From Anoplolepis gracilipes (Eukaryota > Arthropoda > Insecta > Hymenoptera > Formicidae), in assembly GCF_047496725.1 (NCBI RefSeq), contig NC_132978.1, positions 10,010,501 to 10,074,500 on the forward strand: a stretch of DNA of 64,000 bases, read 5' to 3'. This document shows positions 26,031 through 37,400 of the stretch, in pieces (the first letter of the stretch is position 1; every line of letters starts with the position of its first letter). The notes below the pieces were generated by a model. The model made no database searches, was not told where the DNA came from, and was given only the letters and a program-made list of their open reading frames with translations. Both the position numbers and the translations under genes were made by a program.

Positions 26031-29000
26031 AAAACAATTTCCGCATTCTTACCTCGACTCCTTAAATTTAAATTAATTATATCAAGAATTATTTTCGAGC
26101 AGATACGTGATTATTTATGAAACTGTAATTCAAGTTTGCGAGATTGCGTATGAGATTTTATTTCGATTAAAACAGTTTTCATTAAAGCTACTTTCAGATC
26201 TCTCATGAAAATTTATCAAACATGTAATTTGTGTGAATTCATGTTTCTTTTATTTTTTAATTCAGTTTTTTTATAATCAGTTTTAAACATCATTTTAATT
26301 TGCAATTACTTTATCTTTAACACGTTTTTTTCAGAGATAAAAAGTGTTTTTTAAGCCAAGGAGATAAATACCTTCATAGTTTCATTTGTTGTAATTATCT
26401 TGCACTTCTGTAATGCGTATATTATTCTTTAGTAACGTCGATCAACCGGCGATACATTTAATTTGATGCTAGATTTGGTTGCAATAAAACTTAACGGTAC
26501 ATTCTGCGCGAACGGAAAGCGACGAACATAAGGCACAAGGAGAGTGAGAGTCGCCATAACGACGTATAAGCAAAGATTTACACCATATTAGAGACTAGAA
26601 TCGATTTGCCGCGATCCGCATCGATGAACCCTAGAAAATTGTAGAAATTTGCGCTACTTTCTTACTTGCAGAGATGTTAAGCGATGATTATTACAGATGA
26701 TCTTGAAATCGATTCTCATTATCTCGTTTCTGGATCAGCGATTCTAGGAATTTATGAAAAACATACTTTTCTTGTCTAAAAAAATGTATCCTACTGTGCG
26801 ATTATTTGAAAAATATAGGCAAACGTCGATTTAAAGTGGATATTATTACTATATACCGTTAATCCATTTCTCCATTTATGAGAAATGCAAGTCCAAATAG
26901 CTGTACAATTTTATCATTCAAAATATAAAGATATAGTGTGAAGAAGATAATAAACAATAGGTAATAGATAAAAACAAGATTACCGTACTAGATTTTTCTA
27001 TAACTATATATGTATACTTTTACATATATTATATAAGGTGTAATCCAAAGTTAAATTAAAAAATATAGTGAAATTTATTCTAAGCACTGATATATTGTAA
27101 TTTGTCACACTCTTTCGTGATATTAAATCAAATAACGTTAAATATGTAATATCTTAACGTTATCCGTTTCCTTTCAGTTAGGAGAGGTGTCTACGTTTGA
27201 TAAACGCGGGTTATAAGTATATCAACGTTCAGAAATTCTATATGATATCGCTGACATGCCTATTTTCTTATTTTCTCACAAAAAATTTAGAGCAATAGAG
27301 ATATCTATTCTTTTCAAGAGTTTATTGGGAATCGATCTCACAAATGTATCCGAATGTTTAAAAGAACCCTAATTTTACACAATTTTTAATTTATAGTTTA
27401 ATAATGGTTTCTGTTTCGTGGTTTAAAGAAATTTGCATTAATTAAAAAATAATATGGATGCGTAATTAAATTGGATCACGCACGTACTTTACATACTTCA
27501 AAATTTAAATGCTCATCGATATACAATCGTATACATATATTGTAGAGTACAGTTTGCAACTCTCGTTCCCTTTTCTTGCTTCACGACTATCAGAACTTTC
27601 TCTCGAGGCTCTTTGGAGGGCCACGTCTATAGGGATTTATTAGTGAGTTTCATAGCTCGCGCGATAAATTATGGATTTATTGGGTAAGCAGGCAGATAGC
27701 AGACGGCTTTGTGGCACGAAAGGATATGTATGATTGAGGAGAAAAGACAGAGCACGAAGAGATTCTTTATCGCTATCGCTTTGGTTGGAAGTCGATATTT
27801 CTGGCCGATTAAAAATCACAAGAGAATAAGTCGAATCGGTTCCATTGATTTTAATTAGATAGACGATCTCTTTCTATTTTTTCTATTTTTTTTTTTTTTG
27901 CGATGCTTATTGCGTGCACAATAATAATTCAGTATTTTTCGTGTATGTGATATTTCAAATCAAATTTGCGATACACCAGTACTCCAGTACATTTTCAAGG
28001 GACGGTACTTTAAACGTAAATCTTCTCGTTAGTCCGGTCACGGACGAAACTATTGCGAATAATATTAGGTGCCAGTACGTCACGATAAATTACACGGTTT
28101 TGTCTCTGTTCGTTTAGTTTATGGATCTTAACTCAAATGCGCGATAAACGTGAAATGAGTATCATTATAATTGTATTGTAATATATTATATTTAGATGGT
28201 ACATTAATACTACTACTCTCGAAGATGTGAAAAATACTTTATTGACAATACTACTATACTTAAAATGAATTCTCATCATGTTTGCTACCTTATGAATAAA
28301 TAAATAATGAATGTTGCGTTTTCTAACGATCATTATTTAAGCGAGCAGACATTAATTTAAAATGCAAATACTGTTTTTTTATTTTTTATTTTTAGTTATA
28401 ATTATAAGTCATAATTTGAATTATATCGAAATTTCGCGCACATGTTTTAAGATTTGCATGATGTAATAATTTTTTTCACATCGGAACATGTAATAAAATG
28501 ACAAGTTACACAACAAACCTGTCAGCACTGGTACGCAGGTTGGTCTGTTAATATATGTCTGTAAAAGTTTACATGTTATATGTGAAATATGTCTACATTA
28601 TGCCATTCTGAAAAATTACTTTTCTAAAAAGACTTTTTAACTGTAAGCGAGAAGTTGCGTAGCACTTGGTTTAATTCTCATTCCTCAGCGAAATATTTCA
28701 TATAATGTATTTTTTTCGAGTCTCAAATTATTAGAATTAACGATTGGTACGTCGATTAGAAATTAAAAATGGCCATAATTAAATCACCCTTTAATTAATT
28801 CGGAATATGAATTTATTACCGGTCGAAATATAAGGCCATATCATCGTTCATTATTTCCAACTAATTTGTGATCGCATCTCGTTAGGCCAAACGGTATGAC
28901 CTCGGTTTGAAAAAAATGAAAAGAAAGACTCGCAAGGCGAATTCTTTCGATTAGAATTAACCTACTTTTTCGCCGACCTTTTTCCTCGGCCTCATGCCGT

Positions 29001-29280
29001 CATTTATTATAGATACGTGTATATATGTATATATCATTAGACCTTCCTCTCGTTTAGAATTCATAACTAAATAAACTAAACATTTGAAAGAAAACTTTCA
29101 TTAATACAAGGTACATATTTTTGTATAAGAATATTTCATTCTTTCCATTATTTGAACAAATCAAAATAGCTTAATTTTTAAGCGAAATAATTTCCATAAT
29201 TAATTCCATAATTTATTTTTTATATAAGAGCGAAACAGATTTACTTCTTAATTTTAGCATTTTTCATATGTATATAACAG
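26031..29280. other. AT-rich non-coding stretch
   Basis: AT-rich with dense stops, a T run near 27887-27899, and no recognised gene, RNA or organised repeat. Confidence 0.55.
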
Positions 29281-31023
29281 AAGTGTAAAAATTCTCAGCC
29301 GCCCATGATACCACTTCTACACGCCAGCACATGCTAAAAAAAATTGCCTTGCGTTCCGTAGAAACCGCTTATTCCTCACGCTCCTTTGCGTGTGTGTAGA
29401 TACGTCCTCGGCCGGAGGAAGAATTCCACGGCAGCCCTTCTTTCTTTCCTTTACTAATTTCTCGTCGAGCAATAACCAGTATATGAAAGTATTTTAATGA
29501 TATACACACATAATCATAATGTACGATATTCTATGCGTTTCATTTTCTGTAACATCTTGTTTTCATATCCTCATAACTAGTGCACATACACACACACACA
29601 CACACACCACACACTGTATCGTGCCATAATCCTTCAATCTTAAAAGATCTGAACTGAGTAATGACATTAGGTGAATATAATCAATTCACATCAGATTCGT
29701 CGTGTACATCGACAAGAAATATTAAAAAATCGCGAAAAGACGCGAAGAAATCTCCTCATTCTCCTCTCTCTCTTACCCGACTCTTACCTACCAGTCATTC
29801 TCACGAGGCGCGTATTCTATCTCGCGAAGCCTGCCATGTGTACCGGCAGCTCCTGCTTTTCGGCTTGCTCATCCGCACAGCCGCACTTCCGGTAGGTTGT
29901 AAAATATATCGCGCTTTGTTTTCCAGCCTACGTTTTTTAGGCGACGTGCCAGTGGCGCTTTTCAGGCCGTCGAAAGCACAGAATGTGAATTGCGGATAGT
30001 GCGAAATTGGAAGCAATATACATATTTCTACGGCTTTTATTTCCGTTGTAGATTTAACGCTAAATGCATCTGTCAAGTTGTCACGTTAATATTGCATACG
30101 CTCATCGCATTACAGAAATAAATAGGTCGGTATAAAATATTTTCTTCTAAATATGATTGCATAGAGTTTAAAATACATGCAATATAATACTTGAAAATAA
30201 AAATTTTCATAGCCATACAGGAATAAATAAATTCAATGATCATTTATTATTACACAACTAAATATTTTATCGGTTTTTATTGCTATCAGCAATGATAAAA
30301 TTTTTGTGTTAGTGCAATGACAATGGGATAAAAGTTGCATACTAATTCAAAATAACGTTTTTTAAAAGCAAGCATAAATGTCTAAATGGATATTGAAATA
30401 ACTGGGTTAATATATAATAGTTTTTTCGACTGATAAAATGCATTTTTTATGATGCATATTTATAATTATATTTAGCAGTTGCTAAGGAATAAATACCCGC
30501 ATACGATCAAAATGTAAATAATAAACAAATTTTTGCCGCAACGATTGGTGAAGGAAAGCAGGAGTCTTGGAAATGGCAAGAAACTGCTCTAGAAAATTTT
30601 TACACGCAAGACTTCTCTCTTTTCTGAACGCGGAACGAGCGAACAAGCAAATCATTACTCAGCAGAAGGCGGGACAATGTACCCAGCGAGCAAGAAATTG
30701 TTTTCATGCACCGATCATCATGTCGATGTGCGCCTGGGGGTCTTTCAATCGCGAGACATAGGCTGCTCGATGATTTTTGTCCCACACTCGTTAACGATAC
30801 GCGTGCATTAATTATTCCCTGCCCCGCGCCCGTCCCCTTGACACTTTTTTCAACCAGCCCGCTTCTTTCTCGCCTCGTTCGCGAGTCTCATCAGCAAATC
30901 GTGGCTTGTCTCGCGATACAACTTTTCTGCCTCGTTCCTCCTCCCGTATGGATAAAATGTATAACGAGCCAACAACGGAAGAGAGGGTGACGATGACGAT
31001 GCATGCACGTACCCGCACGAATA
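29281..31023. other. Mixed non-coding region
   Basis: GC-richer parts (29300-29440, 29680-30000, 30540-31020) flank an AT-rich core (30100-30500). Overlapping frames on both strands are unrecognised. An AC microsatellite is listed separately. Confidence 0.45.
29588..29607. repeat. (AC)n microsatellite
   Basis: About ten AC units, followed by a short imperfect continuation. Confidence 0.85.
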
Positions 31024-31341
31024 TATAAGGTGTATCGTAAACTCTAAAAATATCAGTAGCATCGTAATAAATCAGTTTCGCAATAAACTAAAAATTATCT
31101 TTTTTTCCTTAACATTTAATTTATAAAATCTATTAATCTCTGTGTAATATTTATTATTGAATATTTGTGTGTGAAAAGACAGTAAAATTTGTAAATATTT
31201 AAATACTATTAAACTATAGGGCATTTATCTGCTAATCAGTTAAACATTATAAATTAAAAGTTTCTGCTCATATAAATAATTTCATTAAATAATATATTCC
31301 TAATATCAATTTCTATTTTTTTTTTTACGACACACCCTGTA
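31024..31341. mobile_element. MITE, TA-flanked, 318 bp
   Basis: The left end TATAAGGTGTATCGTAAA and the reverse complement of the right end, TACAGGGTGTGTCGTAAA, agree at 15 of 18 positions. Both ends begin with TA, the target dinucleotide of Tc1/mariner-type elements. The interior of about 280 bases is very AT-rich and has no open frame, so the copy is non-autonomous. These are the hallmarks of a miniature inverted-repeat transposable element. The family name cannot be given from one copy. The end mismatches suggest it is not a recent insertion. Confidence 0.65.
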
Positions 31342-32213
31342 GAGAAAGACCCCATGTGCACCCGTATACGAATATATATTCACGCAATATGTATACGCGC
31401 ACGTGTATATACGAGGGGAAAGGTAAGAACATCATGGTGTTCTCTCAAGCTTCAAGTAAGAAGACGCGGGCCAATGATTGGTCGACAGCACCCCTCGCAC
31501 GCCCACATGCGTATGCATTACGTGATGTTAAGGGGTTACTGTACTCACGAACATGCATCCCCACGAGAGAGAGAGGGGCTGGAAAGTCATTCGGTTCCCC
31601 TTTTCACCTCTCTTTATTTACCTCGGGGCCGATCATTAAAATGGCTGCCGTTATGCTAGTCTCTCATTGGTCGAGAAAATCCCTTCCTCTTTTGCGTCCT
31701 ACAAACTCTTTTTTTCTCTTCACATCTGACGCACTTATTCTCTATATCCACATTCTTAAGAAGCTCTCATTTTTTCTTTTGCAAATTGTACTTACAAAAT
31801 CTCAAAAAACTCCAAACTCTTTCATCTCTTGTTGTTAGATCACTTTGTAGATATTCTATAGATATTTTTTAATTAAAAAATAAATATGATTTTTACTTGA
31901 TCATTATGATATTTTTTATAGCTTTATTTCGTTATGCGTAATATTTTTATATTTTCATTTCTAAAAAAAATTTTTTGTCTTTCTTTGGATCCATATACAA
32001 TAGTTAGGACCTTCGCCGAAGACAACAGTGTTTCTTCTCAGATTGCTTTTCTCGGTATCTATAATTTTTCGTTTAAACGAACTCCAAAGTCTCCCACATT
32101 TTTCGTCTGCTCTTCGGGCCCGCATTCCAAAATCTAGAGCGAACGCGACGAAGCGAGCGCCCGCCGGTGCCGCCTTTATTTGCTTATTTTCCTGAAGCGG
32201 ATAGGAGAAGAAG
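31342..32213. other. GC-richer island to the right of the MITE
   Basis: The stretch just after the MITE is GC-richer up to about 31700 and again from about 32110, with an AT-rich portion between. A 160-residue plus-strand frame (31356-31838) overlaps another and is unrecognised. Candidate promoter motifs at 31471-31674 are listed separately. Confidence 0.4.
31471..31674. promoter_or_regulatory. CCAAT pair and Pho/YY1-type site
   Basis: An inverted CCAAT pair, CCAATGATTGG, lies at 31471-31481. The 9-mer ATTGGTCGA at its right side (31477-31485) recurs at 31666-31674. Between them AAAATGGCTGCC at 31638-31649 matches the Pho/YY1 core (CNGCCAT on the minus strand). CCAAT and YY1 sites are typical of promoters, but no transcription start is proven here. 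Confidence 0.3.
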
Positions 32214-32870
32214 ATGAAGGTGAGGCGGGGAGAGGTTAGAGGAGATGGACTGTCACCGGTGGTAATACATCGTCGCCTTCGCTTGTTCTCTTATAGACGG
32301 ACAGACACGGAGGACGGGTTCACGCAAACACGTGTTACGAACAACAGGTCCGTTACGTCCTCTTCAGCTTCTCATCCTCCTCGTCTTTTCCTTACCGCTT
32401 CGTTTCCACTCAGTTTCTCCTCCGGCCGAGATGCAGCATCCGTCTGGCAAGAGTGGCAGGTAGCTCGTTCGTTTCGTTCTGCTTCGTTCTGTTCCGTGGT
32501 TCGAATCATTCGAGAAAGAAGGAAAGAGAGAGAAATAGAAGAGGGAGTGAGAACAGTCAGTAGCCGCAGGGTCTTCGGCGGACTACAAACGAGTCGTATT
32601 CGCCAAATCCAGCTAACTCGAACCGAACTGAATCGAAGGAATCCGTCTGCCGGCCGAACGTTCTCCTCTATCGTTCACTATCCTCTTCTCTTGCAGCCTT
32701 TGAGTGACCGTTTCCTCCACGTTTGCCACCATTTCCACTACCCATTGAAATGTCTGGACGTGTATTCATCCAGGATTTCAATCACATTAAATAACGCCTG
32801 TATGGAATTAGCTCAGAATAATACGGTATATAAAAGGAGTAATTTAAACAAAGCTACACTTAAAAATTGA
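32214..32870 (+). other. Longest open frame, unrecognised; promoter-like DNA
   Basis: A 218-codon frame with a true ATG is the longest in the window. Its product is rich in Arg and Ser with no domain, signal peptide or homologue I recognise, and its 3' third becomes AT-rich with no change in character of a real protein end. The DNA has features of a 5' leader: CpG-rich, pyrimidine/purine tracts, and a TCAGT initiator-like match at 32557-32561. It may be an untranslated first exon or promoter rather than a protein gene. A chance frame is also possible. Confidence 0.2.
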
Positions 32871-33036
32871 TAACTTTGAATGAAAGCTGTTAAACTTAGT
32901 CGTATTAATTTAACAATTAATATTTATAAAAATTATTGACACATGACAAACCAACTTGTTTTATAATTTATATAAAAATTTGTAAAATTTGTTATATCCA
33001 ATTCTTATAATATTACTAATTTAGAAGATAATAGAT

Positions 33037-33084
33037 TAATATAGCTTAATATAGCTTCAATAATATAGCTTAATATAGCTTCAT
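33037..33084. repeat. 24-base tandem repeat, two copies
   Basis: Each unit itself contains two TAATATAGCT decamers followed by TCAA or TCAT. The two units are adjacent and nearly identical. Confidence 0.8.
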
Positions 33085-33647
33085 AAGTTATTATAAGCAT
33101 ATAAAAGGGAAAGATTTATACGATGATTTTGAGAGATGAACTCTTATATCTGATGAAAGAATATCGATTAATCTGTTTTGAACACGATTAAGTTTATGAG
33201 AATTTTTGTGAAAGAGCTAACTATTTTATCATTAAATTTGACATTGTTGGATGCTTCTACTTGCGGCATAAATTTCAGAAGAGTTACAACGCGGATTACT
33301 TTCTTAATCTACGAAAGGCGTAAATTAATGAAAAGTTATCGCGAACCATTTCCTAAGGTCTCCATAGGAAGCGGCTTCTCCGTAAGATTTTATTAATCCT
33401 ATTCACGAAGTAGTTTGAGTTACTAACGCGAAGTACATATTGTATAATCTCTCCTGCAGTCAGTAGTTCGAGTTTCATGGAAGCGATTTTCCTTAAATTC
33501 TTTCGTATTTGATTCGTTCCTGGAAAAAAGGCTAATATCTGATCCTAATCACACAAAATTCTTTATATTAATATAATAGACATATTTTTTTCTTTTCTAA
33601 TAATGTTGTTAAAAGTCAGAGTTTACTGACACATAAGAACATAACTG

Positions 33648-33652
<5 letters not shown>

Positions 33653-33716
<64 letters not shown>
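33653..33716. repeat. (TA)32 microsatellite
   Basis: Thirty-two uninterrupted TA units continuing into CATACACACACA. Such tracts can extrude cruciforms and are unstable in length. Confidence 0.97.
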
Positions 33717-33720
<4 letters not shown>

Positions 33721-35120
33721 CACACACATAAACGTATTATAAATTATTTCATATATTAATTATTATTCTATATATTATTATATTATTTATTATAATTATT
33801 CTTATATTAATTTGATCTGCACTCGTGAAGATATTCATAAAATCAAATCAAAATTTGAGTATATATGTTAATCTTAGTTTTCACACGATAAAAGATAATA
33901 AGGATGATTTTCGAAATAAATGTTAAAACATAAAATTTAATAAAAACCTAAGCATATCGCGTCATACTATTTGTATAATTTTAATATCGCTAAGTAAAAA
34001 AAATAAATGTTAAAGTCTTAATAGCTCTAGATTCGATTTAAGATTGAAGCGTATACGACAAAACGAATAACTGGAGCAGAAGCGAATCAGTCCGTGAGAC
34101 CGAGCGAGAACGCAACCGTTCAATTCTCCGTTCATGCGCTTAATGAAATCGTAAAACCGTTTAATAAGTCCGCTGCTACTCGATCGTTAGATCTCGCCAT
34201 CGTCGGGCCCCATTAAAAGCACAGAGTCGCGCAGAGTTACGAGGGCTTTTCGGCATTTCGGTCCGGGATTAATAAACCCGTTTACAATCTCTCTCATCGT
34301 AATACAGCCCCGCCGCGAAATTATGCTTCGTGATTACACTTCGCTATTCTTGATTTACGTCTGAAAACCGGTAGTACGCCGCGCGCGTAGCCGTCCATTT
34401 TATAGCGCGCTATTCTTGGTTTCGATTGCGAAATCAATCTCGCTCTCGCTCGTAACACGGCGCCCGCGCTCTCCCAGTATCGATATATAGACAGTATATC
34501 CGCCATACGTCTCGTAATTCATTAAAGCGGTATTCTTTGGACTCCGTCGCTGCGTCGCGCCGTGGCGGCGTGGTGCTCCGCATTCTATTCTGCCGGTTCC
34601 TCTATGCAGAGAATCGCGAATAAGGCTTCGAATTCATCTTGTGAATTAATTATTGCATACGTGAAATATACAAGCGACGTCAATTGATGCTATAACGGTA
34701 GATGCGGTCATTCGCTTTTATTCTTGTGTCTCTTAATGTTTCTTATACCTTATTTTACCTCTTCATGTTTTTGCCGTCTGAATCGCTGCATTTTTTTGCA
34801 CGCGTACGAAATACACCTAACAATAAACCTTGATTTATCTTTAATGATATTTCGTGAATAAAAACGATGTTTGTGCGATATTTAACAATATTTTTGTTCG
34901 CTCATTAAGAATAATTGTATATGGATTCCCTCTTGATCAGATGTTGTTCCATTATTAATATAGGTCGTCAGTTATGTCAAAACTAGAACCTGACGTTAAC
35001 AGTAACGAAATTTTTCAAGAGTTATACACTTGTTCATACCCTGTATTTTGCAATGTTTATTATTATGTACCTGTGTTCGATTATTGATGCAAACAACGTG
35101 AAATGAAATAAGTACAACGT

Positions 35121-35146
35121 ACACACACACACACACACACACACAC
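35121..35146. repeat. (AC)13 microsatellite
   Basis: Thirteen uninterrupted AC units. Confidence 0.93.
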
Positions 35147-35415
35147 GTACATTAGTTCTCGCACGCCTATTGCACGGCTCGATTCTTCTCTTCTTTTTGT
35201 TCCTCTTTACCTGTGCCTGGCAGTTTCCCACCCGCGAGATTCTTCTTTCTAAGCGGATAAGAGAACACTTCAACGACAAAGTGGACAATTAACCTCGGAG
35301 AGAAGGTCGAGGAGAGGCATCATCGACAGATCGCAACCGCCTTCGTGGCCTAGCAGAACAGGGGAACGTCACGAAGATCCTCCCTCTTACCATTTCCCCT
35401 CCCCCCCCACCCCTC

Positions 35416-35804
35416 CGGCCATTTTTATTGCACCACTGAAGGTGAGAGCGTTGTCCCCATGAGTAACACGATAGAGGGTGGGCTTATGAAGATCAAAACC
35501 CCGTATCGGATTCCTTATATCTCTCAAATGGCCGCGTTGGATGGTGTTGGTTACAAGCATCAGCCATCTTAGCGACTCTTCATGTGCTTCCTTTTCGGAA
35601 CTTGTGCCATTGCATGGGCAGAAAACACAGCTCTTTCGCTCGTGACTGACTGTTAAAAATTAACATCTCTCGATAATGTGAAGGAACATTTTATTGACAA
35701 TGAAAATGAAGACGCTTGGATTATCAATGATACATACACATTAAACTTATGCAACAGAAGAACATGTATAGACACTCGAGACAGCCTCTTAGTCATAATG
35801 GCTG
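35416..35804. promoter_or_regulatory. Cluster of four Pho/YY1-type motifs
   Basis: CNGCCAT or its complement ATGGCNG occurs at 35416-35422, 35528-35534, 35561-35567 and 35798-35804. The site at 35561-35571 extends to CAGCCATCTTA, close to the full YY1 consensus. A GAGAG core lies nearby at about 35444. Pho plus GAGA motifs mark Polycomb response elements and some promoters in Drosophila. The motifs are seen directly; the role is inferred. Confidence 0.3.
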
Positions 35805-36924
35805 ATTTTATCGACATACAATTTTAATTGCAAACAAGAGGATGGAAAGAAAAGATTAATCTGAAACAGTGGAATGCAGAAAATATTCTCCTTGAGAATA
35901 TGCGTCCGGAAAGGGTTATGCAAACATAACTCGTACTTCCTGGATTCTAGAAGCCTAAAGCCTAAAGGAATGGGAGGTATGCGAATTGCGTCGAGGCGAT
36001 GATACTAATAATTAATACACATGCACATACACCAAGAATTCTCTTCTCTGTCTTTCTTCTTGCCGGTTTCGCCTTCGTTCCTCGTTTCCCCTTCCGCGCT
36101 CATCTTCCTCGCCGCGGGTCGGGACGATAGCCGGCGAGACAGCAACTCTGTTGATGGCCGGAGTCCAAAGGCAAGAATACCGTTTTAATGAATTATGGGA
36201 TGTACAGTAGTTATATCGTACCGTCCATACCGAGTTCGACGCGGCCAATCCTTTAAGAAATGCCCCTTTGATTTTCTTGCTCGTAAGAGAAAATACTATT
36301 CATTAATATATCAAATTAAATAATAAAGTGTATCTTTTTTTAAAAAAACAAGCTGTAAAGATTATCGAATTTTAATACTTACATGTATGTATATTTAAAA
36401 TATTAAATTTAACTACTGTAATTACATTTACTTTGAAAACAGTTATACCGTGACGTATTCGAAGAAGCATTATATATAGTACAGAAATACATAGGAAATC
36501 AGAAGAGGAGTATATTAATGTGTGTTGTTACACATTATTTTATTGTTACATATAAATTTGTTATTTTATTTGCAGATTATGACCTTAGCATTGAACGATC
36601 TTATTACTGCAACTGCAATAATATATTGTCCGACGAACAGTTTCTAATACTTGTCCTTGCCTTATCTCGCGATCGCGCGTAATCCGGTCGAAAGTTATTA
36701 CGACCAGTCGGTTTTGTTTCGCTACGAGCGAACCGTAGAGTAAGAACGATCCTATGAAAAGTGCTTTTGCCTTAATCTCGCGGTCATCGTTTTCACACGG
36801 TGTCTCATTTATGATATAGATATACTCGCAATTTGTCACATTGATTTTACACCTGAGTGTCCTTGATGACCAAGATGACAACTCTGTACTAATCTTACGA
36901 TTCTATGTCAGCAAGAAAAAAAAA

Positions 36925-36945
36925 ATATATATATATATATATATA
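36925..36945. repeat. (AT)n microsatellite
   Basis: About 21 bases of alternating AT next to an A run. Confidence 0.9.
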
Positions 36946-37400
36946 AAAGACTATCTCAGTTATATCGTGGTCTAGCCGGTTTATGTCACACAAGAAAAAC
37001 GCGTTGCACGCCTTCCGATAGAGTCCTCTCGTCCGTACAGCCGTCGAAGAAAGTTGCCGCTATCTTCAAGGTCATCGGCGTCGCACGGACACTCTTAAGG
37101 GTTGAATACGTTAGTTAGTCACGGCCGTAAGTTGCCATCTTGTTTCGCCGGCTTGTATCGAGATACGCTGGTTGGGATATACACGGCTCCTCGTCGTGTT
37201 GCCGGACAATTTAATTTCGAGCGTTGCGAGTTTAATGGTACCGCGAAGACACTCCGCTATCGGTTTTGCAATTAATATAGGATAATGGAATTAAAGGCAC
37301 TCCGAGATCTGATTACGAACGTTCCTATCGGAGGAACTTTCACCTTGGTGGACTCTGCAAGTGGATCTTCAGCAGCTTAACTTCATTAGGATAGAGTTAA

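Larger units (their letters stand above)
32871..34020. other. AT-rich non-coding stretch
   Basis: AT-rich, containing a 24-base tandem repeat and the long TA microsatellite listed separately. No gene is recognised. Confidence 0.55.
34021..37400. other. Mixed region with CpG-rich islands
   Basis: CpG-richer DNA at 34050-34620, 35160-35640, 36050-36250 and 36960-37370 alternates with AT-rich parts. Another TATCGATA lies at 34478-34485. No gene is recognised. Confidence 0.45.

Noticed and set aside
27031..27050. A second MITE left end (TATAAGGTGTAATCC)
   Set aside because: It resembles the 31024 terminus, but no matching inverted end was found within several kilobases on either side.
32498..32508. 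Possible tRNA B-box (GGTTCGAATCA)
   Set aside because: The bases around it cannot form the T stem or an acceptor stem, and the spacing to any A-box-like sequence is too long.
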